Source of the DNA: Mycolicibacterium komanii
GTDB taxonomy: Bacteria > Actinomycetota > Actinomycetes > Mycobacteriales > Mycobacteriaceae
Assembly (NCBI RefSeq): GCF_001050035.1
Contig: NZ_CVTA01000012.1
Span: 1-64,000 of the forward strand
Direction: 5' to 3'
DNA length: 64,000 nt
Positions 1 to 12,746 of this stretch are shown piece by piece. The first letter of the stretch is position 1; each line of letters opens with the position of its first letter. A model generated the notes under the pieces. It was given only the letters and a program-made list of their open reading frames with translations, had not been told where the DNA came from and did not search any database. Both the position numbers and the translations under genes were made by a program.

Positions 1-164
1 AACATTCAGAACAATCTGACCAAAGCAAGACACCAAAAACTGGCATCAAAAAACATCCACCCCTAAACGGGAAAAAAAGGGCAGACAAAAAAACAACAAA
101 CAAAAACCACCAAACACACTATTGAGTTCTCAAACAACACACCCGCTTTTGGGGCAACCCTGCC
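1..164 (-). other. 5' leader of a ribosomal RNA operon (16S lies outside the window)
   Basis: Read on the minus strand this is the A/T-rich leader typical of mycobacterial rrn operons. It contains the conserved block TTTGAGAACTCAATAGTGTG (near 115-135), part of the boxB-boxA antitermination region in known mycobacterial leaders, followed by T-rich stretches. It lies directly downstream of murA, where mycobacteria place their rrnA operon. The 16S gene would start to the left of base 1. Confidence 0.85.
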
Positions 165-194
165 AGTCTATACCGATCTGGACAGAGACGTCAA
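165..194 (-). promoter_or_regulatory. rRNA operon promoter (PCL1-like)
   Basis: On the minus strand there is a -35 TTGACG (189-194) and a -10 TAGACT (165-170) with an 18-bp spacer. Just downstream comes TGGCAGGGTTGCCCC, the sequence that follows the conserved-leader promoter of mycobacterial rrn operons. Further weaker promoters, as known in fast growers, could lie between here and murA. Confidence 0.85.
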
Positions 195-327
195 ACCCCG
201 TCCTCCAGTCCGATTGGCCTGGGGCCGTGGGCTTCTCACAAGAGGATACGCCAGCCCCGCGGAATCCCCAAAAGGGGGGTTACGTACGACGAGCAGAACC
301 CGCGGCGGACCGCGAAACCGGACGGAA

Positions 328-1581
328 TCAGGCCACTCGCTCGATTTCTGCGCCCAGGCTCTTCAGGTTCTCGACGAACAACGGATAGCCCCGGTCGATG
401 TGGAAGACATCGTGGACCTCGGTGTCTCCGTCGGCGACCAGGCCGGCCAGCACCAGCCCGGCGCCGGCTCGAATGTCCGAGGACCAGACCGGCGCGCTCG
501 ACAGCTGCGGGATCCCCCGGATCACCGCGTGGTGGCCGTCGGTCCTGGCGTCGGCGCCGAGACGCACCATCTCCTCAACGAACCGGAACCGGGCCTCGAA
601 CACGTTCTCCGTGATCATCGACGTGCCGTCGGCGATCGACGCCAGCGCGATGGCCATCGGCTGCAGGTCCGTCGGGAAGCCGGGAAACGGGAGCGTCGCG
701 ACGTTCACCGCCTTCGGACGCTCGTACTGGACGACGCGGAACCCGTCGTCGGACTGCGTGACGGTGGCACCGGCGTCGTGCAGTTTGTGCAGCACCAGTT
801 GCAGGTGCTGCGGGTCCACACCCGTCACCGAGATGTCGCCGTGCGTCATCGCCGCGGCGATCCCCCACGTCGCAGCCACGATGCGATCACCGATCACCCG
901 GTGCTCCGTGGGATAGAGCCGGTCGACGCCCGTGATCGTCATCGTCGAGGTGCCCGCGCCGGAGATCTGGGCGCCCATCTGGTTGAGCATCGCGCAGAGA
1001 TCGACCACATCGGGTTCGCGCGCGGCGTTGTGGATGGTGGTGACACCCTCCGCGACGACGGCCGCCATCAGGATGTTCTCCGTCGCGCCGACAGACGGGA
1101 ACTCCAGCTGGATCTCCGCGCCGCGGAGGTGATCCGCCTCGGCGACCACGCAGCCGTGCTCGATGTTGCACCGCGCCCCCAGTTGACGCAGGCCGGCCTG
1201 GTGCATGTCCAACGGTCGCGACCCGATCGCGTCGCCACCCGGCAGCGCCACCTTGGCCCGCTTACAGCGCCCGACGAGGGGTCCCAATACGCACACCGAC
1301 GCGCGGAACTGGCGGACGGCGGCAAAGTCGGCGTCGTACTTGGGTTCGTCGGGCGAAGTGATCCGCACGACGTCGCCGTTCAGTTCGACGGTGGCACCCA
1401 GGCCGCGCAGGACCTCGGCCATCAGCGGTACGTCGAGGATGTCCGGACAATTGGTGATCGTGCTGGTGCCCTCTGCCAGCAACGTCGCAGCCATCAGCTT
1501 CAGAACGCTGTTCTTGGCCCCCCCGACGGCAACTTCGCCAGATAACCGGTTTCCACCGGTCACCACGAATCGCTCGCTCAC
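328..1581 (-). CDS. murA: UDP-N-acetylglucosamine 1-carboxyvinyltransferase
   Basis: First committed step of peptidoglycan synthesis in the cytoplasm: transfer of enolpyruvate from PEP to UDP-GlcNAc. The 417 residues match the family length. The substrate-binding Lys23-Asn24 pair lies in GGAKNS. The active-site loop reads GGDAIGSRP with Asp117 where most bacteria have the Cys alkylated by fosfomycin; this Asp is known from M. tuberculosis and explains intrinsic fosfomycin resistance. The GTG start at 1579-1581 lies 7 nt after a -10-like TAAACT, so the mRNA may be leaderless. The rrn operon follows downstream, as in other mycobacteria. Confidence 0.97.
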   Translation of the reverse strand: MSERFVVTGGNRLSGEVAVGGAKNSVLKLMAATLLAEGTSTITNCPDILDVPLMAEVLRGLGATVELNGDVVRITSPDEPKYDADFAAVRQFRASVCVLGPLVGRCKRAKVALPGGDAIGSRPLDMHQAGLRQLGARCNIEHGCVVAEADHLRGAEIQLEFPSVGATENILMAAVVAEGVTTIHNAAREPDVVDLCAMLNQMGAQISGAGTSTMTITGVDRLYPTEHRVIGDRIVAATWGIAAAMTHGDISVTGVDPQHLQLVLHKLHDAGATVTQSDDGFRVVQYERPKAVNVATLPFPGFPTDLQPMAIALASIADGTSMITENVFEARFRFVEEMVRLGADARTDGHHAVIRGIPQLSSAPVWSSDIRAGAGLVLAGLVADGDTEVHDVFHIDRGYPLFVENLKSLGAEIERVA

Positions 1582-1588
1582 GCGGGTT

Positions 1589-1617
1589 AGTTTAAACAGC
1601 GTCGCGAGCCGTGTCAG
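1589..1617 (-). promoter_or_regulatory. murA promoter candidate (leaderless)
   Basis: CTGACA (1612-1617) and TAAACT (1589-1594) are separated by 17 bp on the minus strand. The -10 ends 7 nt before the murA GTG, which places transcription start at or next to the start codon. Inferred from spacing and consensus only. Confidence 0.55.
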
Positions 1618-1651
1618 TTTCCTTGGCTACTGGTTCCGGTACGGTTTGACC

Positions 1652-2230
1652 ATGGCGGTCCATCTCACCCGGATATACACGCGAACGGGCGATGACGGCA
1701 CCACGGGGCTCAGCGATTTCAGCAGGGTTTCGAAGAACGACGCCCGCCTCGTGGCGTACGCCGACTGCGACGAAATCAACGCCGCCATCGGTGTCGCCAT
1801 TGCCCTGGGTAACCCCGGCGAGCAAATGTCGAAGGTGCTCAAGCAGATTCAGAACGACCTCTTCGACGCGGGCGCTGACCTGTCGACTCCGGTGGTCGAG
1901 AACCCCGAACACCCGCCGTTGCGGATCACCCAAAGCTACATCGACCGACTCGAATCCTGGTGCGATGAGTTCAACGAGTCGCTGCCGGCCCTGAATTCGT
2001 TTGTGCTGCCGGGCGGTACTCCCCTCTCGGCGCTTCTGCACGTGGCTCGCACGGTCGCGCGGCGCGCCGAGAGGTCCGCATGGGCGGCGATGGACGCGCA
2101 CGGCGACGCGATCAGCGTGCTCCCCGCGAAATACCTGAACAGGCTGTCGGATCTGCTGTTCATCCTGTCCCGTGTGGCCAACCCCGACGGTGATGTGCTG
2201 TGGCAACCCGGCGGTCCGGCAACGGATTAG
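1652..2230 (+). CDS. PduO-type ATP:cob(I)alamin adenosyltransferase
   Basis: Makes adenosylcobalamin by moving the adenosyl group of ATP onto cob(I)alamin. The 192-residue product starts MAVHLTRIYTRTGDDGTTGL, the N-terminal ATP-binding loop of this family, and keeps the later FVLPGGTPLSALLHVART and RRAER segments plus the C-terminal YLNRLSDLLFILSR helix. The ATG at 1652 is chosen because the family N-terminus begins there; the open frame upstream is only antisense to murA. It is divergent from murA and its end overlaps the convergent DUF2550 gene by 4 nt. The same neighbour arrangement occurs in M. tuberculosis (Rv1314c next to murA). Confidence 0.93.
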   Translation: MAVHLTRIYTRTGDDGTTGLSDFSRVSKNDARLVAYADCDEINAAIGVAIALGNPGEQMSKVLKQIQNDLFDAGADLSTPVVENPEHPPLRITQSYIDRLESWCDEFNESLPALNSFVLPGGTPLSALLHVARTVARRAERSAWAAMDAHGDAISVLPAKYLNRLSDLLFILSRVANPDGDVLWQPGGPATD

Positions 2231-2673
2231 AAGCTTCGGCGTCGCGCGCGAGGTGACGGGCGTGACTCCAACCAGGACAGAAATGCTGTCAGGGCACCAC
2301 GATCCAACGCGATCTCATAGCCGCGACGACGTTCGGGGCTGGTGTCGCGCAGTTCGAGCACCACGATCTCGTCGGTCATGATGTCGAACTCGTCGCCACG
2401 CGGTCCTCGCCGCGACACGATCTCCAGGCCGCGTCGGCTCAGCCGGCGATCCGGCCACCAGCGCAGGCTCGACAACCGATAGAACCCGGCTTCGCCGCCG
2501 CGGTAACGCATTACACCGTGGCGCCAGCCGTGCCCGCCGACAGCCGGCACATCGCGAAGGATCGCCGCGGTACCACCAACCTGCCGCAGCTTCCACAGCC
2601 GGTATGACAGCGCAACGACGACGACAAGCAGCACGCAGATCAGCGCGACCATGATGAACATGAGCGCGCTCAC
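2227..2673 (-). CDS. DUF2550 membrane-anchored protein
   Basis: 148 residues with one N-terminal membrane segment (about residues 4-24) and a basic Trp/Arg-rich soluble domain. It matches the actinobacterial DUF2550 family (Rv1312-like), which sits directly after atpC in mycobacteria. Only 9 nt separate it from the atpC stop, so it is probably co-transcribed with ATP synthase. No function is established. The start is a GTG; an internal ATG at residue 5 is also possible. Confidence 0.85.
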   Translation of the reverse strand: MSALMFIMVALICVLLVVVVALSYRLWKLRQVGGTAAILRDVPAVGGHGWRHGVMRYRGGEAGFYRLSSLRWWPDRRLSRRGLEIVSRRGPRGDEFDIMTDEIVVLELRDTSPERRRGYEIALDRGALTAFLSWLESRPSPRARRRSF

Positions 2674-2682
2674 CGGCGACCG

Positions 2683-3048
2683 CTAGTCGATCTGGCCCAG
2701 GGCGCGAAGCCTCGCTCGACCCTTTGCGGCTACTGCGGGATCGTCGGACTCGGAGTCCTGCCGCGCACGGTCGGCGTTGATCTCCGACTCGAGTTCGGCG
2801 GACTCCGCAAGGATGATCACGCTTTCGTCGGTGACCGACATGAATCCGCCGTCGATCGCGATGCGCAGGTCCTCCTCGCCCTCTCGCTCGACGCGCACCA
2901 TGGCGTCGTCGACGAGCTGAGCGACCAGGGGGATGTGGCGGGGCAGGATGCCGATCTCGCCCGCAGTGGTGCGGGTGAAGACGAACGTCGCCTTACCCGA
3001 CCAGACTTCCCGCTCGACGGCGACAATGTCGACGTCTAATTCCGCCAT
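2683..3048 (-). CDS. atpC: F1Fo ATP synthase epsilon subunit
   Basis: Central-stalk subunit of F1 that links c-ring rotation to the catalytic head. 121 residues: an N-terminal beta-sandwich (about 1-85, with the [16 protein letters not shown] segment) and a short C-terminal helical part. The C-terminal helices are short, as in other mycobacterial epsilon subunits. It starts 2 nt after the atpD stop and is last of the atp genes before DUF2550. Confidence 0.97.
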   Translation of the reverse strand: MAELDVDIVAVEREVWSGKATFVFTRTTAGEIGILPRHIPLVAQLVDDAMVRVEREGEEDLRIAIDGGFMSVTDESVIILAESAELESEINADRARQDSESDDPAVAAKGRARLRALGQID

Positions 3049-3050
3049 CG

Positions 3051-5508
<2,458 letters not shown>

Positions 5509-5521
5509 CTGTTTTCAGGCC

Positions 5522-7168
5522 TTACTTCTTCTTCGGTGCGGGCTTGCGGACCTTCACCGATTCCTTTTCGACGTCTTCCTCGTCCATCGCCTCGACATGC
5601 TCGTCGGGCACGACCGAGCTGCCGTCGGTGGTGGCGAAGCCCTTCTTGAAATCGTTGACGACCTTCTCGAGCTTCTCCTCGAGCTCCTCGGAGAGCTTCT
5701 TGCTCTCGCGAATCTCCTTGAGGATGCCCTCCTGCGACCCCTTGACGTGGTCGAGGAACTCCCGCTCGAACTTCTGAACGTCTTCGACGGGAACGGAATC
5801 CAGGTGACCCCTGGTGCCGAGGAAGATCGCGACGACCTGTTCCTCGACGGGCATCGGGCTGCTCTGCGGTTGCTTGAGCAGCTCGACGAGCCGTGCACCA
5901 CGGTCCAGCTGCGCCTTCGACGTCTCGTCCAAGTCGGAGGCGAACGCCGCGAACGACTCGAGCTCGCGGTACTGCGACAGGTCCAAGCGGAGACTTCCTG
6001 CTACCTCTTTCATTGCCTTGATCTGCGCGGCGCCACCGACGCGCGACACCGAGACACCGACGTTGATCGCCGGCCGCACACCCTGGTTGAACAGGTCGGT
6101 CTCCAGGAAGCACTGACCGTCGGTGATCGAGATGACGTTGGTGGGGATGTACGCCGAGATGTCGTTGGCCTTGGTCTCGATGACCGGTAGACCGGTCAGC
6201 GAGCCGCCACCGAGCTCGTCGGAGAGTTTCGCGCAGCGCTCCAGGAGGCGGGAGTGCAGGTAGAACACGTCACCCGGGTACGCCTCGCGGCCCGGCGGGC
6301 GGCGCAGCAGCAGCGAGATCGCGCGGTACGCCTCGGCCTGTTTGGTCAGGTCGTCGAAGACGATCAGCACGTGCTTGCCGTCGTACATCCAGTGCTGGGC
6401 GATCGACGAGCCGGTGTACGGCGCAAGCCATTTGAACCCGGCCGAGTCCGACGCCGGTGCGGCGACGATCGTCGTGTAGTCCATCGCGCCGCCGTCTTCG
6501 AGGGTCTGGCGCACGCTGGCGATCGTGGTGCCCTTCTGGCCGATCGCGACGTACACGCAGCGGACCTGCTGGTCGGGGTCGCCGGTCTCCCAGTTCTGTC
6601 GCTGGTTGAGGATCGTGTCCACACACACCGCGGTCTTACCGGTCTTGCGGTCGCCGATGATCAGCTGGCGCTGTCCGCGTCCGATCGGGGTCTGGGAGTC
6701 GATGGCCTTGATGCCGGTCTGCAGCGGCTCGCTCACGCCCTGGCGCTGCACCACCGACGGCGCCTGGAGCTCGAGGGCGCGACGCTCGGTCGTCTCGATC
6801 TCACCGCGGCCGTCGATCGGCTGGCCCAGCGGGTTGACCACGCGGCCGAGGAAGGCGTCGCCCACGGGCACCGAGAGCACCTCACCGGTGCGCTTGACCT
6901 GCTGGCCCTCTTCGATCTTCTCGAAGTCACCGAGGATGACGGCGCCGATGCTGTGCTCGTCGAGGTTCAGCGCAACGCCCAAAACACCGCCGGGGAACTC
7001 CAGCAGTTCCTGGGTCATGACCGACGGGAGACCCTCGACGTGGGCGATCCCGTCACCCGCGTCGACGACGGTGCCGATCTCTTCGCGCTCGGTTTCCGCC
7101 TCGAAGCCGGCGACATACTCCTCGATCGCGCCCTGGATCTCATCCGCGGAGATCGTCAACTCTGCCAT
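5522..7168 (-). CDS. atpA: F1Fo ATP synthase alpha subunit
   Basis: Non-catalytic nucleotide-binding subunit of the F1 hexamer. 548 residues with P-loop GDRKTGKT at 172-179 and the family segment [18 protein letters not shown]. The C-terminus carries a charged extension (ending VRKPAPKKK) of the kind known in mycobacterial alpha subunits, where it suppresses ATP hydrolysis. Followed by atpG 13 nt downstream. Confidence 0.98.
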   Translation of the reverse strand: MAELTISADEIQGAIEEYVAGFEAETEREEIGTVVDAGDGIAHVEGLPSVMTQELLEFPGGVLGVALNLDEHSIGAVILGDFEKIEEGQQVKRTGEVLSVPVGDAFLGRVVNPLGQPIDGRGEIETTERRALELQAPSVVQRQGVSEPLQTGIKAIDSQTPIGRGQRQLIIGDRKTGKTAVCVDTILNQRQNWETGDPDQQVRCVYVAIGQKGTTIASVRQTLEDGGAMDYTTIVAAPASDSAGFKWLAPYTGSSIAQHWMYDGKHVLIVFDDLTKQAEAYRAISLLLRRPPGREAYPGDVFYLHSRLLERCAKLSDELGGGSLTGLPVIETKANDISAYIPTNVISITDGQCFLETDLFNQGVRPAINVGVSVSRVGGAAQIKAMKEVAGSLRLDLSQYRELESFAAFASDLDETSKAQLDRGARLVELLKQPQSSPMPVEEQVVAIFLGTRGHLDSVPVEDVQKFEREFLDHVKGSQEGILKEIRESKKLSEELEEKLEKVVNDFKKGFATTDGSSVVPDEHVEAMDEEDVEKESVKVRKPAPKKK

Positions 7169-7214
7169 GGCTTTTCGTCTTCCTACTTCGTGTGTGGGTC
7201 TTGGTGTGGTCGGG

Positions 7215-8546
7215 TCAGTCGGGTAAGCGGGTCTCGGCCGCCGCCAGCTTCGACGCCAGCGAGCCGTCGATCACCTCGTCGCCGACGGCGATCGTCAAGC
7301 CGCCGAGCAGTCCGGGGTCCACGTCGAGCTGAATCGACACCGGGCGGTCGTAGATACGGGTGAGCAGTTCGGTGAGCCGCTCGTTCTGGGCGTCGCTGAG
7401 CTCCGCGGCCGCGCGAACCTGCGCGACGACTTCACCGCGGCGGGAGACAGCCAGATTCGCGAGTTCGCGAACCGCCTCGTCCGCGCGCTCACCGTGCAGC
7501 AGATCGAGCGTCTGGCGCAGCAGGTCCGCGGTGTTCTTGTTCGCCCGTCGCCCAAGCACGTTGTTCAGCAAGCTGATTCGACCCTCCAGCGGGGCGGTGT
7601 ACTCGCCGAGCAGGGAGATCAGGCGCGGCTCGGAATCGAGGATGCGGCTGAACCTGAACAGCTGGTCTTCGACGTCCTCGATCTGACCATCGCCCTCGGC
7701 CCGCACCAGGAGTGCCAACCTGGCGACGTGCTGGATGCTGTGGATCAGATCCGATGTGCTCGACCAGCGCTGCGCCGCAGCGTTTTTGAGGATGTCGAGT
7801 GCGGGGTCCGACACCTGGCCCGAGAGCAGACGCTCGACGAGCCGAACCTTGGGCTCAGCGGAGCTCGACGGATCGGACAGGTGCCGCGAGAGCACGGCTT
7901 CGCTGCGCAACAGCTTCGCCGTGGAGGCCAGGTCGTCCGCTAACCGCGTCAGCGCGTCCGCATCGAGACCGGAGACCGCCGAGTCGAAACGCTCGACCAC
8001 CTGAGCCAGCGATTCACGGCTTGCGGCACGCAGTTTCGCCGTGGCGCTGTCCGAGAAGGTCGTCGTCGACGGCGCCATCTCATCGAGCTCCGCGAGGAAG
8101 CGGTCGACGGTCGCGGACTGCTCCGTGCTCTCGGACACGAAGTTGCGCACGATGTCGCCGGCCCGCTGCACGGACTCGGCGCCCAGGCTCTGCCTCAGCT
8201 CACGGACGAGCTGCTGGCGCAGCAGCTGAACCTGTTGCGCGCCTTGGGTCTTGATCCGCTCCAACTCCTGGTCGGCCTGCACCCGAAGCTGCTCGGCGAT
8301 CTTCTCGGCGTCCTTTCGGGCCTCCTCGATCACCTCCGCGGCCTCGGATTTGGCCTGTTCCAGAGCCTTCGCATGCTCGGTGTCGGCGTCGGCCACCTTC
8401 TTCTCGGCCTCGGAGTGCTCCTCGAGCTGCCTGCGAACGGTCTCCTTCTGGGCGACCATCATCCGTCGCACCAGAGGCACGACGTATCGCACCAAGATGA
8501 AGACGATCAGCGCGAAACCGATGAGCTGTCCGATGAATGTCGACAT
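7215..8546 (-). CDS. atpFH: ATP synthase fused b'-delta subunit
   Basis: 443-residue fusion found in mycobacteria: an N-terminal b-type half (one membrane helix at about residues 5-25, then a long charged coiled coil to about 165) joined to a C-terminal delta half (about 270-443, with [17 protein letters not shown] near the end). It forms one arm of the peripheral stalk and contacts the top of F1. It pairs with the separate b subunit encoded 3 nt upstream. Often annotated atpH or atpFH. Confidence 0.96.
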   Translation of the reverse strand: MSTFIGQLIGFALIVFILVRYVVPLVRRMMVAQKETVRRQLEEHSEAEKKVADADTEHAKALEQAKSEAAEVIEEARKDAEKIAEQLRVQADQELERIKTQGAQQVQLLRQQLVRELRQSLGAESVQRAGDIVRNFVSESTEQSATVDRFLAELDEMAPSTTTFSDSATAKLRAASRESLAQVVERFDSAVSGLDADALTRLADDLASTAKLLRSEAVLSRHLSDPSSSAEPKVRLVERLLSGQVSDPALDILKNAAAQRWSSTSDLIHSIQHVARLALLVRAEGDGQIEDVEDQLFRFSRILDSEPRLISLLGEYTAPLEGRISLLNNVLGRRANKNTADLLRQTLDLLHGERADEAVRELANLAVSRRGEVVAQVRAAAELSDAQNERLTELLTRIYDRPVSIQLDVDPGLLGGLTIAVGDEVIDGSLASKLAAAETRLPD

Positions 8547-8549
8547 GCG

Positions 8550-9068
8550 TTAGCTCCCCTGGCCCGTCGATACCGGAACTGTCCGAGTCGTGACGTCGAC
8601 GCCTAGGACACGGCTCGCCAGATTCGCCGCCAAGGTCTCGACCGACGCTTGGAGGTCGGAGGTCAAATCCCTGGACTGTCGCGTCAGCTCCTCGTTGGCC
8701 TGCTGGAGCAGAGTCGACACCTCGGTGTGGGCGCGGGTCCGCGCCTCCTCGACGATCTGACGTCCCTCGGCGCGGGCTTCCTCACGGACATTCGTCGCCT
8801 CGCGGCGAGCGTTCGCCATCACCTCGCGGTAGTCGGCTTCGGCGGCAGCCCGCAGCTGGGCTGCCCGCCTGTTGTCCTCAGTCGTCTTGTGCACCATCGC
8901 TTCGCGCTCGTGCAGCACCTTGGAAATCGGTGGCACGACCCACTTCGCGATCACGCCGAGCACGATCAGGAAGATGAGCAGCACGAAGAAGAAAGTGCCG
9001 TTGGGGATGAGGAAGTTGCTTTGTCCGCCTTCCTCTGCCGCCAACAGAACGACGTTCGAGTCAGCCAT
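8550..9068 (-). CDS. atpF: ATP synthase b subunit
   Basis: Peripheral-stalk subunit of 172 residues. A membrane helix (about 25-48, [20 protein letters not shown]) is followed by a long Ala/Glu/Arg-rich coiled coil. It begins 8 nt after the atpE stop and ends 3 nt before the b'-delta fusion gene, consistent with one operon. Confidence 0.96.
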   Translation of the reverse strand: MADSNVVLLAAEEGGQSNFLIPNGTFFFVLLIFLIVLGVIAKWVVPPISKVLHEREAMVHKTTEDNRRAAQLRAAAEADYREVMANARREATNVREEARAEGRQIVEEARTRAHTEVSTLLQQANEELTRQSRDLTSDLQASVETLAANLASRVLGVDVTTRTVPVSTGQGS

Positions 9069-9076
9069 GGCCGGGA

Positions 9077-9328
<252 letters not shown>

Positions 9329-9332
9329 TTAT

Positions 9333-9363
9333 CCTCCTTGATAACTGGTAGCTGTCCTACCAG
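9333..9363 (-). promoter_or_regulatory. atpE translation-initiation region: hairpin plus strong SD
   Basis: On the minus strand a 7-bp stem (CTACCAG / CTGGTAG, 9345-9351 and 9357-9363, 5-nt loop) is followed by AAGGAGG 7 nt before the atpE start. This could raise c-subunit translation or stabilise the mRNA segment. Seen in sequence; the role is inferred. Confidence 0.45.
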
Positions 9364-9404
9364 GTTGTGGGTCCTGCTTGTTCGGTTGACTTTGTTCGGT
9401 TCAG

Positions 9405-10193
9405 CTAGTGGTGGTCTTCTTCGAGTTCCATCGACTGGCTGAAGTACAGGATCGTCAACAGCGCGAAGATGAAGGCCTGGATCGCGCCGACGAACAAGTC
9501 GAAGCTCTTCCAGATCGCGTTCGGCAACCACATGATGTACGGCGGGAACAGCGCGATCAGCGCGACGAGGATGCCGCCGGCGAAGATGTTGCCGAAGAGT
9601 CGCAGAGACAGCGAGACCGGCTTGGCGATCTCCTCGACGAGGTTGATCGGAGCCAGGATCGTGACGTGGCCCTTGAGCACCCGCCACGGGTGGCCGAGCG
9701 GACCGCGGCGCCAGAAGCCGGCGGCGTGGTAGGCGATGAACACGAACAACGCCAGCGCCAGCACGAAGTTGATGTCGGATGCCGGGGGCTTGAGCAGCTC
9801 GTGGATCGCACCGTGGGAGTCGGTGTACTGCACCGGCAGCACCGACAGCCAGTTGGCAGTCAGGATGAAGACGAACAACGTCACGGCGAGCGGCAGGACG
9901 AACGGGGCGATCTTCATGCCGATCGCGGCCTCGACCTGGTTGCGCGTCTGCACCGTGATGGCTTCCCAGAACAGCTGCACGCCAGAGGGAACGCCGCTCG
10001 AGGTGACTTTGGCCCGCAGATAGAAGGCGAGCCCGAGCACGATCACCGCGGCAATGGCCGTGGCGAGGACGGTGTCGGTGTTCACCGTCAGCCCGAACCA
10101 GTGCGCCTCCGTGTGGTGGCCGACCTGGATTCCGGATTCTGCGGCCAGGATCGTGGTCTGAGCCGATTGGCCTGCCACATCAAATCCCGTCAT
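9405..10193 (-). CDS. atpB: F1Fo ATP synthase a subunit
   Basis: Membrane stator subunit with the proton half-channels. 262 residues, about five to six membrane helices, with the conserved segment [18 protein letters not shown] holding the essential Arg next to the c ring, and a C-terminal [18 protein letters not shown]. The start overlaps the atpI stop by 4 nt. Confidence 0.97.
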   Translation of the reverse strand: MTGFDVAGQSAQTTILAAESGIQVGHHTEAHWFGLTVNTDTVLATAIAAVIVLGLAFYLRAKVTSSGVPSGVQLFWEAITVQTRNQVEAAIGMKIAPFVLPLAVTLFVFILTANWLSVLPVQYTDSHGAIHELLKPPASDINFVLALALFVFIAYHAAGFWRRGPLGHPWRVLKGHVTILAPINLVEEIAKPVSLSLRLFGNIFAGGILVALIALFPPYIMWLPNAIWKSFDLFVGAIQAFIFALLTILYFSQSMELEEDHH

Positions 10194-10636
10194 TGCTGCG
10201 GAGCCTCTCCTTCGAGTCCGTCACCGGCACCTGCCTTGAGCTTCTTCATCACAGGCAGCGCCGTGGAGATAACAAGCAATACCTGGAACAGCGCCATGCC
10301 AAACACCACGCCCAGGCCCTGGGGCCGGAAGATGAACGCGATGGTCAACCCGACGACCGTCATGATCAGCAGCCGGGTCGCGGAGTTGAGCGCCATCTTG
10401 CGCTTGAGCGGATGTTCTTCGGCCGTAATGGAATCCACCGAACGCTGCACCAGTACGGCGTTGAGCAAACCGAGGCCGAGCCCGATACCGAAGAACACCC
10501 CTACCATCGGATGTCCGAGCACGGCGGCCACGGCGGTCACGAGGCCGGCGAAGACCACGCAGATCACGAGCAGGCGCAACGGCCGGAAGGCAACCGAGGG
10601 GAACACCAACGGCGCGTCCTGCGCTGGCGTCGTCAC
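10190..10636 (-). CDS. atpI: AtpI-like membrane protein, first gene of the atp operon
   Basis: 148 residues with four predicted membrane helices (about 20-38, 43-60, 85-105 and 110-130), matching the Rv1303-type protein that precedes atpB in mycobacteria. AtpI-like proteins are thought to help c-ring assembly or cation supply, but the mycobacterial one is not characterised. The 236 bp upstream (10,637-10,872) should hold the operon promoter; a -10-like TAGGGT is visible there on the minus strand, without a clear -35. Confidence 0.85.
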   Translation of the reverse strand: MTTPAQDAPLVFPSVAFRPLRLLVICVVFAGLVTAVAAVLGHPMVGVFFGIGLGLGLLNAVLVQRSVDSITAEEHPLKRKMALNSATRLLIMTVVGLTIAFIFRPQGLGVVFGMALFQVLLVISTALPVMKKLKAGAGDGLEGEAPQQ

Positions 10637-10872
10637 AACTTCACCTCAATCCGCGGTCACGGTGGCTGCCCCGATGATTTGCGTGCGTGGCGCCCTGAGC
10701 GTATCGGAGGGCGGTTGGCTCGCAGAAATCACCCACGGGGCAGCTCCCTTTGTCGGTCGTGGTTCCGTGCCGATCGGTGGTGAACCGATGGCCCGGGGGC
10801 CGGCAACCCGCGAGGTTTTTTCGGGTTCTGAATGCACCCTAACACATGGTGGGAGGCATAAAAGGGGGTCTA

Positions 10873-12081
10873 CTACTTTTCGTCGTACATTGGCTGAAAT
10901 TGGCCGTTTCGACGGCGCAGAAGAGGAATCAAGGTCACCACGACGGCGACCAGAATCGCAGCCAACATCACCGCTCCGCTGTAGCGCGGATCGAAGAAGA
11001 TCGTGCTGGCCGCGCCGAAGCAGACGATGCTGACCCACAGATAGATCACCAGGACCACCCGCCGGTGCGAATGGCCGATCTGCAGCAACCGATGATGCAG
11101 GTGCATCTTGTCCGGCGTCGTGAAGTGCACACCCGCCCTGGTGCGCCGGATGATCGCCAGCAGTGTGTCGAGCGCCGGAACGAACATCACCGCGACCACG
11201 AGCAGGAACGGCGACAGCAGCGCGAACACGTCACGCACCCCATACGCCGTCTGCGAGATGGGTCCGGCGGCCGTGGTCGACGCGGCCGCCAGCATCAGGC
11301 CGATCAGCATCGAACCGGAATCGCCCATGAAGATCTTGGCCGGGTGGAAGTTGTGCGGCAGGAAGCCGAGGCACACCCCGGCCAGCACCACCGAGATCAC
11401 CGCGGGCGGGTAGAACAGCACGTCGCCGCCGTGGTCACGCAGCAGCCCGACCGAGAAGATGCAGATCGCCGACGCGGTGATCAACCCGAGCCCGGCGGCG
11501 AGACCGTCGAGACCGTCGATGAAGTTCATCGCGTTGACGATCGACACCGTCAGCGCCAGCGTCAGCAGGATCGACGACACCTGATCGAGCACGATCGTGC
11601 CGACGCCGCCGATCGGGATGTAGAGCACGCTCCACGCCACGCCCATGGTGACGAGCACGCTCGCCGCGGTGATCTGGCCCGCGAACTTCGTCAGCGAGTC
11701 CAAACCCCAACGGTCGTCGATCAAGCCGACGACCATGATCAGGCCGCCGGCCACGACAACCGCGGGCATGCCGCTCGAATAGACGAAACCCCGCGTCAGC
11801 GCCGGCAGCTGGGACGCGAGCAGGACGGCGAACGCGACGCCGATGTACATCGCGAGCCCGCCCATCCGCGGAATGGGTTGCGCGTGCACGTCCCGGTCGC
11901 GCGGAATCGCGACCGCACCCAGGCGACGCGCGAGGACCCGGACCCACCCGGTGGCGAAGTACGTGATGATCGCCGCCGTCAGGCCGACCAGCGCGAGCTC
12001 CCGGATCGGTACACCCGCACCGCGATCGTTGAGTGCCAGCAGCGTGTCGGTGGCGTAGACCACCGGTGAACCGTACTGCAC
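10873..12081 (-). CDS. wecA: Undecaprenyl/decaprenyl-phosphate GlcNAc-1-phosphate transferase (WecA family)
   Basis: Starts the galactan linker of arabinogalactan by moving GlcNAc-1-P from UDP-GlcNAc to decaprenyl phosphate at the membrane. 402 residues, about 11 membrane helices, with the family sequences PRMGGLAMYIG, NAMNFIDGLDGLAAG (catalytic Asp residues), FLPHNFHPAKIFMGDSGSM and a cytoplasmic His-rich loop (HLHHRLLQIGHSHR). The GTG at 12,079-12,081 is chosen because the M. tuberculosis homologue Rv1302 also begins at the equivalent QYG; it lies 5 nt after the sua5 stop. Confidence 0.94.
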   Translation of the reverse strand: MQYGSPVVYATDTLLALNDRGAGVPIRELALVGLTAAIITYFATGWVRVLARRLGAVAIPRDRDVHAQPIPRMGGLAMYIGVAFAVLLASQLPALTRGFVYSSGMPAVVVAGGLIMVVGLIDDRWGLDSLTKFAGQITAASVLVTMGVAWSVLYIPIGGVGTIVLDQVSSILLTLALTVSIVNAMNFIDGLDGLAAGLGLITASAICIFSVGLLRDHGGDVLFYPPAVISVVLAGVCLGFLPHNFHPAKIFMGDSGSMLIGLMLAAASTTAAGPISQTAYGVRDVFALLSPFLLVVAVMFVPALDTLLAIIRRTRAGVHFTTPDKMHLHHRLLQIGHSHRRVVLVIYLWVSIVCFGAASTIFFDPRYSGAVMLAAILVAVVVTLIPLLRRRNGQFQPMYDEK

Positions 12082-12086
12082 GAAAG

Positions 12087-12746
12087 TCAATCTGAGCCTG
12101 TCAAAGTCGTCGGGTCCACGCCGAGCACGCCGGCGATCGCCTCCACGCTGACCGGCCCCTGGCGCAGCACGCGTGGATTCGCACCGGTGAGGTCGACGAT
12201 CGTCGACGCCGCCTGTTGCTCGGATGTTCCGGCTTCGAGATACACCTCGACCTGTTCGCCGAGTTGTTCGCGCGCCGCTTCGGCGGTGACCGCCGGCGGG
12301 CGCCCGGAGACGTTGGCACTGGAGACCGCCATCGGGCCGACCGCTCGCAGCAGTTCGATCGCCACCGGGTGTAACGGCATGCGCAGCATCACGGTTCCGT
12401 GCGCGTCGCCGAGGTCCCAGTGCAGCGACGGCGCCTGGCGTACGACGAGGCTCAGTGCGCCCGGCCAGAAGGCGCGGATGAGTTCGCGTGCGCTGCTCGG
12501 CACGTTGAACACCAGGCCTTCGATCGTGTGCCATGAACCGACGAGGACGGGCACGGGCATGTCGCGGCCGCGGCCTTTCGCCGCGAGCAGGGCGGCGACG
12601 GCTTCGCTGTCGAACGCATCCGCGCCGATGCCGTAGACGGTGTCGGTCGGCAGGACGACGAGGCGCCCGCCCTTGAGCGCGCTGATCGCCGACGCGATGC
12701 CCGTCTCGCGCTGGTCGGCGTCGGAGCAGTCGAACACCTGACTCAT
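12087..12746 (-). CDS. L-threonylcarbamoyladenylate synthase (Sua5/YrdC/YwlC)
   Basis: Makes threonylcarbamoyl-AMP for the t6A37 modification of ANN-decoding tRNAs. 219 residues with the YrdC-fold signatures VLPTDTVYGIGADA and SSANVSGRPP. The ATG at 12,744-12,746 overlaps the prmC stop by 4 nt, which fixes the start; the longer frame upstream is antisense-like read-through of prmC. The arrangement prfA-prmC-sua5 groups translation genes as in other actinobacteria. Confidence 0.94.
   Translation of the reverse strand: MSQVFDCSDADQRETGIASAISALKGGRLVVLPTDTVYGIGADAFDSEAVAALLAAKGRGRDMPVPVLVGSWHTIEGLVFNVPSSARELIRAFWPGALSLVVRQAPSLHWDLGDAHGTVMLRMPLHPVAIELLRAVGPMAVSSANVSGRPPAVTAEAAREQLGEQVEVYLEAGTSEQQAASTIVDLTGANPRVLRQGPVSVEAIAGVLGVDPTTLTGSD

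Noticed and set aside
9408..12069. Long plus-strand frames opposite atpB and wecA
   Set aside because: Same shadow effect; sequences are Arg/His/Asp-rich artefacts.
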